A stretch of 64,000 nt of DNA from positions 177,963 to 241,962 of the forward strand of contig NZ_MWOK01000003.1 in assembly GCF_012932145.1 (NCBI RefSeq). The letters are read 5' to 3'. The notes beneath the pieces were generated by a model. It had not been told where the DNA came from. It ran no database searches and saw nothing but the letters and a program-made list of their open reading frames with translations. The first letter of the stretch is position 1. The number at the start of each line of letters is the position of its first letter. A program made the position numbers and the translations under genes. This DNA is from Acidovorax sp. SRB_14 (GTDB taxonomy: Bacteria > Pseudomonadota > Gammaproteobacteria > Burkholderiales > Burkholderiaceae_C). Shown here in pieces: positions 19,606 to 28,356 of the stretch.

Positions 19606-20478
19606 TCAGCGGCTGGCGCGCAGGCGCGCCGCATCGCACCAGCGCTGCGCCACCTGGGGGGTCGTGGCGCACACCGCATCGTGCGTGGCGGTGGTCACGG
19701 CGCGTTCGAGCAGCTGGATGTCGGCCTCGTGCTGGCGCGCCACATGCGGGTCCTCGAAAAAGATGGCGCGGTGGCAGCGGCGCTCGAGCACCAGGTTGGC
19801 GATCTGCGCGTCGCCGCCCAGCGGCCCGCTTTTGAAGCGGTCCACCCAGGGCTGTCCCGCGGGCCAGCCGCGGCCCCAGGCCAGCTCGTTGAGGCGCTGG
19901 CCCGTGGTGCCCGTGGCCACGCGCCTGTGGTACCGCGACAGCAGCGCGAAGTTGCGGTCGGCAAAGTCGAGCATGGCGTCCTTCATCGCATCGTGGGCGA
20001 TCAGCGCCAGCGTCTGGGCGCCGTAGTCGTGGAAGCGGTCGGCATTGCGGTCGCGTGGCAGGCCGGCGTGGATGCGCTCCATTTCGACCCAGTCGCGCGC
20101 GCTGGCCACGGTGGAGATGAAGGGCTTGCCGTGGATCACGCACTGGCGCTTGAGCGCGAGGGCCTCGGGGAAGATGGACGACGGGTCCACCGGGTCGATG
20201 AGGTAGATGGCGCCATCGAGCGTGCGGCCCTCATCCTCCATGCCCACCACCTCGGCCACCAGCTTCATCAGGCCGCCCTCGCGCCCATAGGGGTAGCGCA
20301 CCAGGGGAAGGTAGCCCTGCAGCAGGCCCGCGGTGGCGATCGCGTCGTGCGTGCGGCCCACGGCGTGCAGGCCCAGGCGCAGTTCGCGGATGCCCGCCTC
20401 GCAGGCGCGCAGGAAGGCGAACAGCGCGGCGTCTTCGGTGTGGTGGTGCAGGCGGTTGGCGGCAAGACCTATCAGCAT
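19606..20478 (-). CDS. mgsA: Methylglyoxal synthase with a duplicated, degenerate N-terminal domain
   Basis: Residues 157-275 match methylglyoxal synthase, which turns dihydroxyacetone phosphate into methylglyoxal and phosphate. They hold 'IAHDAMK' (H162, D163), 'ATGTTG' (188-193), 'SGPLGGDAQ' (catalytic D223) and H250 and D253 in 'RQHEADI'. The enzyme is normally about 150 residues; this protein has 290. The first 135 residues align by eye to the same fold ('IGLAANRL', 'HAVGRTHDAI', 'PYGREGGLMKLV', 'LIDPVDPSSIF', 'GKPFISTVASARDW'), but the catalytic aspartate and histidines are replaced. This suggests a tandem duplication with a pseudo-domain, possibly regulatory. It lies downstream of the EEP and Ugp-type genes on the same strand. 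Confidence 0.8.
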   Translation of the reverse strand: MLIGLAANRLHHHTEDAALFAFLRACEAGIRELRLGLHAVGRTHDAIATAGLLQGYLPLVRYPYGREGGLMKLVAEVVGMEDEGRTLDGAIYLIDPVDPSSIFPEALALKRQCVIHGKPFISTVASARDWVEMERIHAGLPRDRNADRFHDYGAQTLALIAHDAMKDAMLDFADRNFALLSRYHRRVATGTTGQRLNELAWGRGWPAGQPWVDRFKSGPLGGDAQIANLVLERRCHRAIFFEDPHVARQHEADIQLLERAVTTATHDAVCATTPQVAQRWCDAARLRASR

Positions 20479-20593
20479 GGTGGGGCAACGGCTTTCAAGC
20501 AGGGAGGGTGGGAAGTGGATGCGCCGAGCATAGAACGGCGCCTTGAACGCCTGCGCCCGCGCCTGCCGAACAGGGCAAGCCAGCGCCGCAGCG

Positions 20594-21469
20594 CTAACCG
20601 AGGGTGAGCAGCACGGGCTGGTGGTCCGATGCCTGCGTGGCGCCATCGACGCGCACCGCCTGCACCGCGCCCTGGAGCGAGTCGCTGACCCAGGCGAAAT
20701 CGCAGGCCACGGCCTCGGGGCCGTACTGGCGGTCGAACACGCAGAAGGTGGGCGGCTGCTGCGTGCCAGGGTGCCGCAGGCGCCAGGCGTCCCACAGCGG
20801 CACCGTGCCCGCAGCGCCCCAGCCTGCGGCCTCGGCCGGCGACAGCGGGGCCGCCAGGGCCGCGTATTCGGGCTCATGAGCCTGCAGGTTGAAGTCGCCG
20901 CACAGCACCGCATGCGGCGTGTGGGCCTTGGTCTGGAACGGCGAGCCATCGCTGGCTGCTTGCGGCGGGCACGCCGCCTGCGCACAGGCCTGCAGGTGCA
21001 AGGCGCGCAGCGCCAGGGCCTGGGCCATGCGCTGCGGTTTGGAAAAATACTCGAGGTGGGTGGTCATGATGCGCACCGCGCCCAGCTGGGCATCCTGCAC
21101 GGTGAGCACGCTGCACATGCGCGGCATGCTGCGCACCCCCGCGTCCGGCGGGTACGGCAGTGCGTGGTGCTGCACCTGCCGCACCGGCAGGCGCGTGGCG
21201 ATCAGGTTGCCAAAGCGCTGGCGGCCAGCGGCGGTCCATTCGTCCACCGCGGCGCCGAAGAACAGCTGCCAGCCCTCGGGCAGCAGCGCCCGCACCTCGC
21301 CCACCTGGTCGCCCGGTGCGCCAGGCAGACCGGGGTAGTGCACCGCGATCTCCTGCAGGCAGAGCACGTCCACATCGCCCAGCGCCAACGCGTGCTGCAC
21401 GACGCGCACCACATCCACCCGGCCGTCCAGGCCGCGGCACCACTGGGTGTTCCAGGTCACAAGTTGCAT
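20594..21469 (-). CDS. Endonuclease/exonuclease/phosphatase (EEP) family hydrolase
   Basis: A 291-residue metal-dependent phosphoesterase of the EEP fold. Characteristic residues are the asparagine in 'TWNTQW', the glutamate in 'VLCLQEI', the 'THLEYFSK' histidine, 'CGDFNL' and the C-terminal 'SDHQPVLL'. The ATG at 21469 puts the first beta-strand directly at the N-terminus, as expected; there is no signal peptide. The gene follows the Ugp-type permease after 97 bases that hold a dispersed repeat, and may be read from the same transcript. Known EEP enzymes cleave DNA, RNA or phospholipid head groups; a role in phosphodiester breakdown would suit the neighbourhood but is only inferred. Confidence 0.75.
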   Translation of the reverse strand: MQLVTWNTQWCRGLDGRVDVVRVVQHALALGDVDVLCLQEIAVHYPGLPGAPGDQVGEVRALLPEGWQLFFGAAVDEWTAAGRQRFGNLIATRLPVRQVQHHALPYPPDAGVRSMPRMCSVLTVQDAQLGAVRIMTTHLEYFSKPQRMAQALALRALHLQACAQAACPPQAASDGSPFQTKAHTPHAVLCGDFNLQAHEPEYAALAAPLSPAEAAGWGAAGTVPLWDAWRLRHPGTQQPPTFCVFDRQYGPEAVACDFAWVSDSLQGAVQAVRVDGATQASDHQPVLLTLG

Positions 21470-21501
21470 CGGGTCTTCCGCGCCGCCTTGGGGGCACAAT
21501 C

Positions 21502-21565
21502 CATCAAAATCAATAGCTGCCAGCGCTTTCTGGGCAAGCGCTGGAGGCCATTTTCATTCAAAAAC
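21502..21565 (+). repeat. Dispersed palindromic intergenic repeat, copy 4
   Basis: The cleanest copy: 'ATAGCTGCCAGCGCTT', a seven-base loop, then 'AAGCGCTGGAGGCCATTTT'. The perfect 9-base arms are 21520-21528 and 21536-21544. It ends two bases before the permease stop codon. Confidence 0.85.
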
Positions 21566-21566
21566 A

Positions 21567-22415
21567 TCACTTGATGCCGGCGCGCATGAAGCTCTGCACG
21601 AACTGGCGCTGGAACAGGATGAAGGCGATCAGGAGCGGCGCGGTGGACATCAGCGTGGCCGCCGTGATGATCGACCATTCGACGCCCTGCTCGACCGACG
21701 AGAACACCTGCAGCCCGACGGTGAGCGGGCGCGACTCCACGCTGTTGGTGATGATCAGCGGCCACAGGAAGTTGTTCCAGTGAAAGCTCACCGACACCAG
21801 CGCGAACGCGGTGTACACGGGCCGCGCCAGCGGCACATACACGCGCCAGAGGATCTGCAGCGCACTCGCCCCTTCCACGCGCGCGGCCTCGTCGAGCTCC
21901 TTCGGAATGCCCAGGAAGGTCTGGCGCAGCAGGAAGATCGCGAAGGCCGAGGCGAAATACGGCAGGCCGATGGCCACCAGCGTGTCCACCAGGCCCAGGG
22001 CACCCATGGTCTTGTAGTTTTCGACCAGCAGGATGTCCGGCATGATCATCAGCTGCACCAGCACCAGCGCGAACGCGACGTTCTTGCCGCGGAACTCGTA
22101 GCGCGCAAAGGCATAGGCCGCCAAGGTGGACAGCACCAGCTGCGCGCACAGGATGAGGGTCACCAGCACCATGGTGTTGAGGAAGTAGCGCGCAAAGGGC
22201 GCTGCCTCCCAGGCGCGGCGGAAGTTGTCGAGCGTCCAGGGCGCGGCCAGGTCAAAGCGCGTGGCGTATTCGCTCGGGTGGAATGCGGTCCAGAACGCAT
22301 AGGCCAGCGGCAGAATCCACAGAATGGCCAGCACCCAGGCGGCCAGCGTATCCAGCCACGTGGCGCCATAGATGTCGGGCCCGCGCTGCGCGGAGGTGGC
22401 AACGGCGCTGGTCAT
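21567..22415 (-). CDS. Carbohydrate-type ABC transporter permease (UgpE-like)
   Basis: A 282-residue permease of the CUT1 family with six predicted membrane helices. The EAA loop that touches the ATPase is 'ELDEAARVEGASALQILW', and 'FHWNNFLWPLIIT' is typical of the UgpE/MalG branch. Its start overlaps the stop of the preceding permease by four bases. With the next three genes upstream it forms a complete importer. Sequence and a possible Pho box point to glycerol-3-phosphate or a related phosphodiester, but a sugar substrate cannot be excluded. Confidence 0.82.
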   Translation of the reverse strand: MTSAVATSAQRGPDIYGATWLDTLAAWVLAILWILPLAYAFWTAFHPSEYATRFDLAAPWTLDNFRRAWEAAPFARYFLNTMVLVTLILCAQLVLSTLAAYAFARYEFRGKNVAFALVLVQLMIMPDILLVENYKTMGALGLVDTLVAIGLPYFASAFAIFLLRQTFLGIPKELDEAARVEGASALQILWRVYVPLARPVYTAFALVSVSFHWNNFLWPLIITNSVESRPLTVGLQVFSSVEQGVEWSIITAATLMSTAPLLIAFILFQRQFVQSFMRAGIK

Positions 22416-23314
22416 TGGTAGTGCACCTTTTTGTCGAGCACGAAGAACTGCACCAGCGCCACGCTGGCCAGCACCACGACCAGCACCACGGTGATGGCGG
22501 CGGCATAGCCCGTGTCCCAGAACTTGAATCCGACCTCGTACAGGTGGTACAGCAGCAGCGTGGAGGCGTTGTTCGGCCCGCCGCGCGTCAGGATGAAGAT
22601 GTGGTCCACCAGCCGGAAGGCATTGATCACCGCGTTAACCAGCACGAACAGCGTGGTCGGCATGAGCAGCGGCCACTGCACGCGGCGGAAGAAATACCAG
22701 CGCGAGGCACCCTCGATGGCCGCGGCTTCCTTGAGGCTGGGGTTCAGCGTCTGCAGCGCGGCCAGGTAGAAGATCATGAAAAAGCCTGCCTCTTTCCACA
22801 CGGCCACCAGCGTCACGCTGGCCAGCGCCGTACCCGGGTCACCGAGCCAGTTGTGCGACGGCAGGCCGAAGGCGCCGGTGATCTGCTCGAGCAGCCCGTA
22901 CTGCGGCGTGTAGAAGAACAGCCAGATATTGGCCACGGCGATCATGGGCAGCACCGTGGGCGTGAAGTAGGCCATGCGCAACAGCGTGCGCCCGGCCATG
23001 CGCTCGTTGACCCACACGGCCATGAGCAGTGCGAGGCCGATGGACAATGGAATCGTCACGCCCGCGAACCACAGGTTGTTGCGCACGGCCTGCCAGAACA
23101 CCGGGTCGTCGGCCATCACCGCGTAGTTTTCCAACCCCACCCACTGGGCGGCCTGGCCGGCGCGCGGGGTGGAAAAGAAGCTGTCGATCAGCGTGGCCAC
23201 GGCGGGCCAGTGCGTGAACGCCACCAGGAGGACCAAGGCCGGAAGCAGCAGCAGCCAGGCATGCACCGCACGCTGGCTGCTGCCCGCATCCGGCGTGATG
23301 TGCATCGCCGGCAT
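22412..23314 (-). CDS. Carbohydrate-type ABC transporter permease (UgpA-like)
   Basis: A 300-residue membrane protein of the UgpA/MalF branch with six predicted helices. The EAA loop reads 'SLKEAAAIEGASRWYFF' and 'HIFILTRGGPNNAST' is a strong family marker of the A-type permease. It overlaps the second permease by four bases (ATGA) and starts eight bases after the binding-protein stop, so the three genes are translated as a unit. Confidence 0.84.
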   Translation of the reverse strand: MPAMHITPDAGSSQRAVHAWLLLLPALVLLVAFTHWPAVATLIDSFFSTPRAGQAAQWVGLENYAVMADDPVFWQAVRNNLWFAGVTIPLSIGLALLMAVWVNERMAGRTLLRMAYFTPTVLPMIAVANIWLFFYTPQYGLLEQITGAFGLPSHNWLGDPGTALASVTLVAVWKEAGFFMIFYLAALQTLNPSLKEAAAIEGASRWYFFRRVQWPLLMPTTLFVLVNAVINAFRLVDHIFILTRGGPNNASTLLLYHLYEVGFKFWDTGYAAAITVVLVVVLASVALVQFFVLDKKVHYQ

Positions 23315-23321
23315 GGGTGGC

Positions 23322-24620
23322 TTACTTGTAGCTGCGCAGAATGCGGTCGGCCTCGCGCTGCGCGTCCTTCATGGCCTGCGCCGAGGTCTTGGTGCCATTG
23401 AGCGCAGCCTGGATGGCGTCGTTGAGCACCTTGGTCACGCGCTGGTTGTCGTGCGTCGAGAATTCGGCCACCGACACGGGCAACTGGTCACGCGCCACCA
23501 GCGCCTGGGGGAAATCCTGGCCGTACTTCTTGAGGGTGGGCGTGTCGTAGGCGGCCTGCGACACGGCCACGTAGCCGCTGTCCATGCTCCACTGCGCCGC
23601 GCGCTCGGGCTGGGTGACCCACTTGGCAAACTCGAAGGCGGCCTGCTGCTGTTCCTTGGGCGCCTTCTTGAAGATGTAGAAGTTGCCGCCGCCCGTGGGC
23701 GAGCCGCCCTTGCGCACGTTGCCCGCAATTTGCGCCACGCCAAAGTCGAACTTGGCGTTGTTCTTCACGTTGGTCAGGTTGCCCGTCGTGGTGATGATGA
23801 TCGCGGCCTTCTTCTCAAAGAAGTCCTTGGGTGTCGTGCCCCACTCCACCACGCCCTTGGGGTGCACGCCGTCCTTGGTCAGGTTGACCCAGTAGTCCAG
23901 CGCCTCGATGACCTTGGGGTTGTCGAAGGTGACCTTGGTGCCGGCTTCGTTGGCCAGCAGCACGTCGTTGGGCGTGGTCAGAGTCTGCAGCATCCAGTAG
24001 GCAAAGCCGGTCGACGGGATCTGGATGCCGTACTGCGTGACGTTGCCGCTGGCGTCTTTCTTGGTCAGCTTCCTGGCGGCCTCGGACAGCTCCTTCCAAG
24101 TGGCGGGCGCCTTGTTCGGGTCCAATCCCGCTTCCTTGAACGCTTCCTTGTTGTAGTACATGACCACGGTGGAGCGCTGGAACGGAATGCCCCAGGTCTT
24201 GCCGCCCGTCTGGCTGTTGGCCATGAAGGCGGGGTAGAAGCCCTTGAGCCAGGCCTTGTCGGCATCGGTCTTGACGAAGCCGTCGATCGGCGCAATGGCG
24301 TCTTCATCAATCAGCGTGAACATGTCGGTGGACAGCAGCACGGACGTGGCCGGCGCCTTGCCCGATTTGTGGGCCGTCAGGGCCTTGACGATGGTTTCCT
24401 GGTAGGTGCCCGCATAGATCGGCGTGACGTTGTACTGCGGATGGGCCTTGTTGAACTCGGCCGCGTAGCCGTCGATCGCCTTGGTGATGGGCCCGCCCAC
24501 CGCCACGGGGTAGTAGAACGGTACCTCCAGCGGTGTTTGCGCCAAGGCGCTGCCTGCGCACAGGGCGAGTGCGGCGACCGCGGGGGCGGCCAGGGTCTTC
24601 AGAAACGTGTTGCGTTGCAT
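23322..24620 (-). CDS. Periplasmic solute-binding protein (UgpB-like)
   Basis: A 432-residue extracellular binding protein of family 1. A signal peptide with cleavage near 'GSALAQT' (about residue 27) exports it. The mature part resembles E. coli UgpB: 'FNKAHPQYNVTPIYAGTYQ', 'WGIPFQRSTVVMYYNKEAF' and 'GLDPNKAPATWKEL'. UgpB binds sn-glycerol-3-phosphate; from sequence alone that substrate is likely but not certain. A GGAG site precedes the ATG at 24620. A hairpin with a T run upstream of the gene may set its level relative to the ATPase gene. Confidence 0.82.
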   Translation of the reverse strand: MQRNTFLKTLAAPAVAALALCAGSALAQTPLEVPFYYPVAVGGPITKAIDGYAAEFNKAHPQYNVTPIYAGTYQETIVKALTAHKSGKAPATSVLLSTDMFTLIDEDAIAPIDGFVKTDADKAWLKGFYPAFMANSQTGGKTWGIPFQRSTVVMYYNKEAFKEAGLDPNKAPATWKELSEAARKLTKKDASGNVTQYGIQIPSTGFAYWMLQTLTTPNDVLLANEAGTKVTFDNPKVIEALDYWVNLTKDGVHPKGVVEWGTTPKDFFEKKAAIIITTTGNLTNVKNNAKFDFGVAQIAGNVRKGGSPTGGGNFYIFKKAPKEQQQAAFEFAKWVTQPERAAQWSMDSGYVAVSQAAYDTPTLKKYGQDFPQALVARDQLPVSVAEFSTHDNQRVTKVLNDAIQAALNGTKTSAQAMKDAQREADRILRSYK

Positions 24621-24656
24621 GGGTGAACTCCGGGTATCAACATTGTGGTAAAGAGG

Positions 24657-24687
24657 AAAAGCCATGCCCGTCCGCATGGGCCATGGC
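24657..24687 (-). terminator. Intra-operon hairpin between the ATPase and binding-protein genes
   Basis: On the minus strand 'GCCATGGCCC' pairs with 'GGGCATGGC' (one bulged base) and TTTT follows. It could partly terminate transcription or protect the 5' end of the binding-protein mRNA. Confidence 0.45.
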
Positions 24688-24734
24688 GGTGGCAGGGGTG
24701 AAGGACATCGGTCTCGCAGCGGCGAGTGGACGCG

Positions 24735-25760
24735 TCAGGCCGCGATGCGCCGCCCGTCGGCATCGAACACATGCTGGTCGTGTGCCTGCCAGCGCAAGTG
24801 CACGGCGGTGCCCTGCACCGACGGCGCCTGGTGGCCCGGCGCACGCACCGTGATGAATTCAGTTCCCACGGCGCAGCGCAGCACGGCATCGGCGCCCAGG
24901 TACTCCTGGCTGTGGACGAACCCGCCCACTCCGCCGTCGGCGAGCACCACGGCCTCGGGGCGCAGGCCCAGCCAGTGCGCGTGCGCGGCAGCGACACGCA
25001 GGTCCGTCCCGGCAATACAGCCTTGGTCGAGCCGCACGAGGTTCATCGGGGGCGTGCCGATGAAGCGCGCGGCGAACGTCGTGGCCGGCTCGGCATACAG
25101 GGCGCGCGGCGCGGCGCACTGTTCGACCCGCCCCTGGTTCAGAAGCACCACCTGGTCGGCCATGCTCATGGCTTCGGTCTGGTCGTGCGTCACGTAGACC
25201 ACGGTCAAGCCCAGGCGCTGCTGCAGTTCGCGCAGTTCGGTGCGCATTTCCTGGCGCAGCTGGGCGTCGAGGTTGGACAGCGGCTCATCCATGAGGCACA
25301 CGCGCGCCTGCGCCACCAAAGCGCGCCCGAGCGCCACGCGCTGCTGCTGCCCGCCCGACAGCTGCGCGGGCCGGCGCTCCAGCAGGTGCGACAACCCCAG
25401 CATGTCGGCCGCCTGCGCCACACGCTGCGCGGCCTCTGCCTTGGGAACCTTGCGCACCGACAGGCCAAAACCGATGTTCTGCCCCACGCTCAGGTGCGGA
25501 AACAGCGCATAGTTCTGGAACACCATGGCAATGCCACGCTGCGCCGGCGGCCGATGGGTCACATCGTGCCCATCGATGAGCACGCGCCCCGACGTGGCCG
25601 ACTCCAGCCCCGCAATGATGCGCAGCGTGGTCGATTTGCCGCAGCCCGAAGGGCCCAGCAGCACGCAGAAGGAGCCCGGCTCAATGCGCAAGCTCATGGA
25701 CTGCAGTGCCGTGGTCGTCCCCCAGGACTTGCCGACCGCGTCGATTTCAATCAGTGACAT
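24735..25760 (-). CDS. ABC transporter ATP-binding protein (UgpC/MalK-like)
   Basis: A 341-residue ATPase that drives the importer encoded downstream. It has Walker A 'GPSGCGKST', Q-loop 'VFQNYALFP', signature 'LSGGQQQR', Walker B 'VCLMDEP' and the switch histidine in 'VTHDQTEAM'. The C-terminal OB-fold regulatory domain of the MalK/UgpC class begins around residue 240. It is the first gene of the cluster, an order that differs from E. coli ugpBAECQ. A possible Pho box lies 63 bases upstream. Confidence 0.86.
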   Translation of the reverse strand: MSLIEIDAVGKSWGTTTALQSMSLRIEPGSFCVLLGPSGCGKSTTLRIIAGLESATSGRVLIDGHDVTHRPPAQRGIAMVFQNYALFPHLSVGQNIGFGLSVRKVPKAEAAQRVAQAADMLGLSHLLERRPAQLSGGQQQRVALGRALVAQARVCLMDEPLSNLDAQLRQEMRTELRELQQRLGLTVVYVTHDQTEAMSMADQVVLLNQGRVEQCAAPRALYAEPATTFAARFIGTPPMNLVRLDQGCIAGTDLRVAAAHAHWLGLRPEAVVLADGGVGGFVHSQEYLGADAVLRCAVGTEFITVRAPGHQAPSVQGTAVHLRWQAHDQHVFDADGRRIAA

Positions 25761-25822
25761 CGCCCCAGTGTAGGCAGCAGATATGACGGCGGTGTTACGG
25801 TTTTTGCAGGGTTTTCCAGGGG

Positions 25823-25843
25823 CCTGTGTCTGTCATATGACAG
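25823..25843 (-). promoter_or_regulatory. Possible PhoB box upstream of the Ugp-type operon
   Basis: Read toward the ATPase gene, the site has an exact CTGTCAT, a four-base spacer, and CAGACAC, which is close to the second PhoB half-site CTGTCAC. The same bases form a perfect 14-bp palindrome (25830-25843), so another regulator is equally possible. A weaker CGTCATATCTG lies nearer the gene. Confidence 0.4.
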
Positions 25844-25916
25844 TGCCATGTGGACCCCAGCGCGCGATGGTGAATGCGCGCAGCGAGACCGGTTGCGCGG
25901 CGGCTGTGCGGCATTG

Positions 25917-28031
25917 TCAGGCGGGATCGGTGTGGCCGGGCGCGCGGTTGAGCAACTGCGCGCGTTCGTCGGCCAGCACGGTGCGGTGACGCTCGTAGTG
26001 GCGCAGGATGTCGACGATGATTTCCTCGCGCCGCAGGTACTCGATGTCGTAGCCCAGGCGCCCGTCGGCAAAGAAAGTCATCGGCGCATACACCTCTTCA
26101 CGCTGGCCCGAGCGTGCCGCCTCGCGCACCAGATACACCGGCACCGGGCGGTGCATGGCCTTGACGCCGTAGACGAAGTCACGCATCTGCGGATCGGGCA
26201 GCGTCAGGCGCACCAGGTCGGTCGTGCCCTCTTCGGACTGTCGAGCCAGGTTCTCGTGCACATCGGCCTCGACGCCGCGCTCGCGCAGCTCGCGCGCCAC
26301 GTCGTGCATGGCCGGCAGCACGGTGGCGCGCAGAAACTGGCGCACGTCGGCTTCGGTGGTCTCGTGCACGATCTGCGCCAGGCGCCGGCGCCAGTGCTGG
26401 CCGCTCCAGAAGTTGGTGGCGGGTGCCAGGTCCTGCATGGCATGCGCCCGGTCGGCCACCAGCCCGCGCCACAGGCCATAGCACAGCACCAGCATGATCA
26501 GCGCCACCGGCAGCGCCGCCACCAGCGTCATCGCCTGCAGGGCTTTGAGGCCGCCGGCCAGCAGCAGCACCGCCGCCGTCACGCCCAGCACCACGGCCCA
26601 GAACAGGCGCTGCCACACGGGCGAGCGCGGGTCGCCGCGCGAAGCGATGGCATCGACGACATAGGCGCCCGAGTCGGCCGAGGTGATGAAGAACACGCCG
26701 ATCAGCAGAATGGCCAGCCACGACACGGCGTTGGTCCACGGCAGGTATTCGAAAAAGCGGAACAGCAAAGCGTCTACGTTGCCGACGGTTTGCGCCAGCG
26801 CGCCGTGGGCAATGTGCGTGTCCACCCAGATGGCGCCGTTGCCGAAGGCCGTCATCCACAGCAGGTTGAAGGCCGTGGGCACGAGCAGCACGCCAATGAC
26901 GAACTCGCGGATGGTGCGCCCGCGCGAGATGCGCGCAATGAACATGCCGACAAACGGCGACCACGAGATCCACCAGGCCCAGTACAGGATCGTCCAGCCG
27001 CCGAACCAGCCCGGCTCGCGGCTGGGCTCGTAGGCAAAGGTGCGCAGCGACAGCTGGGCCAGGCTGGAGAGGTAGGTGCCGATGTTCTCGCTGAACGCCT
27101 GGAACAGGAATACCGTCGGGCCGGCCACGATCACGAACCCCAGCAGCACGAAAGACAGCGACAGGTTGAATTCGCTCAGGATGCGCACGCCCTTGTCCAG
27201 GCCCGAGACCGCCGAGAGGCCCGCCAGCAGCACCACCACGGCGATGATGCCGACCTGAAAGACCGGTGTGGACGTGTCCCAGCCCGTCACCTGGTGCAGG
27301 CCGGCGGCCAGCTGCAGCGCGCCGTAGCCCAGCGTGGTGGCAAGGCCGGCGATGGTGCCGACCACCGCAAAGGCATCCACCCCGTGGCCGATCGGGCCGT
27401 TGATGCGGTCTTTCAGCAGCGGGTACAGGCCCGAGCGCAGCGTCAGCGGCAGGTTGTAGCGAAAGCCGAAGTAGGCCAGCACCAGGCCCATGGTGCCGTA
27501 CACCGCCCAGGCGTGGAAACCCCAGTGAAAGAAGGTCGACGCCAGCGCCTCACGCGCCGCCGCAGGGGTGCCGCCGATCTGCGTGGGGGGCTTGAGGTAG
27601 TGCTGCAGCGGCTCGCCGACGCCAAAGTACATCAGGCCGATGCCCATGCCGGCGGCAAACAGCATGGCCGTCCACGACACGAAGCTGAACTCGGGCACGG
27701 CGTCGTCCGGCCCCAGGCGGATGTCGCCATAGCGGCTGACCGCCACCAGCACCAGAAACACCAGAAACGCGGTGACTGCCACGGTGTAGAGCCAGTCGAA
27801 ATGGCCCGTCACCCAAGCCTGCGCGCCCAAGAAAAAACGGTCGGCGCGCTGGGGAAACACACCGCAGAACACCAGCAGCACGCCCAGCACCAGCAGCGCT
27901 GGCACCACCACCTGCGGCGCCATCGTGGTGAAAGGTGCGCGCCCCGGCCCGGCCGGCGGCGGCGTGAATGGCGTGGCGGGCGGGGCGCCCGCGCCAGGCG
28001 GGGCGGCATTGGCAGAAGGTGTGTCAGGCAT
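25917..28031 (-). CDS. betT: BCCT-family betaine/choline transporter (BetT-like)
   Basis: A 704-residue secondary transporter that takes up choline, glycine betaine or a relative, usually for osmoprotection. It has twelve predicted helices. Markers are 'FAAGMGIGLMYFGVGEP' in helix 3, and 'LYWAWWISWSPFVGMFIAR' with its tryptophan substrate box in helix 8. A long C-terminal cytoplasmic domain of roughly 190 residues is typical of BetT-type osmosensing carriers. The glycine-rich 'GMGIGL' differs from the 'GIDL' of proton-coupled E. coli BetT and resembles sodium-coupled BetP. The ATG at 28031 precedes a proline/alanine-rich N-terminus. It is divergent from the catalase gene. Confidence 0.85.
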   Translation of the reverse strand: MPDTPSANAAPPGAGAPPATPFTPPPAGPGRAPFTTMAPQVVVPALLVLGVLLVFCGVFPQRADRFFLGAQAWVTGHFDWLYTVAVTAFLVFLVLVAVSRYGDIRLGPDDAVPEFSFVSWTAMLFAAGMGIGLMYFGVGEPLQHYLKPPTQIGGTPAAAREALASTFFHWGFHAWAVYGTMGLVLAYFGFRYNLPLTLRSGLYPLLKDRINGPIGHGVDAFAVVGTIAGLATTLGYGALQLAAGLHQVTGWDTSTPVFQVGIIAVVVLLAGLSAVSGLDKGVRILSEFNLSLSFVLLGFVIVAGPTVFLFQAFSENIGTYLSSLAQLSLRTFAYEPSREPGWFGGWTILYWAWWISWSPFVGMFIARISRGRTIREFVIGVLLVPTAFNLLWMTAFGNGAIWVDTHIAHGALAQTVGNVDALLFRFFEYLPWTNAVSWLAILLIGVFFITSADSGAYVVDAIASRGDPRSPVWQRLFWAVVLGVTAAVLLLAGGLKALQAMTLVAALPVALIMLVLCYGLWRGLVADRAHAMQDLAPATNFWSGQHWRRRLAQIVHETTEADVRQFLRATVLPAMHDVARELRERGVEADVHENLARQSEEGTTDLVRLTLPDPQMRDFVYGVKAMHRPVPVYLVREAARSGQREEVYAPMTFFADGRLGYDIEYLRREEIIVDILRHYERHRTVLADERAQLLNRAPGHTDPA

Positions 28032-28356
28032 GCTGGGCCGATCTCGAAAGACAGAAGCAAGACGCAAACCCCAGCGCCAGGGTGCGGATGCTGAAACCAG
28101 GCCGAAAAAATGGCGCACAGCGCTTTATGGCACCCATTGGGTCGCGTAGCAAGCGCGCCGCTGCAGTGGCAAGCACCGTGCCACGGACGACTGCATGCCA
28201 TGGGCATGAAACTTGCCCGGTGCTCCATCCGCGGACGCGCCCGCCCTGCCCCGACCCGGCGCCGACACGTGCATGGCGCGGTGTCCTACCCGCCGGGTAC
28301 CGATGGCATCTGAAGATGGCGGCTGCCCCCTGACCTTCCTTTGAGGAGCGTTTCGC
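28032..28356. other. Divergent promoter region between betT and katE
   Basis: This 325-base stretch holds no credible gene. It must carry the promoters of both divergent genes, but I cannot point to clear -35/-10 pairs. A TTGAGGAG ribosome-binding site lies just before the katE ATG. Confidence 0.5.
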
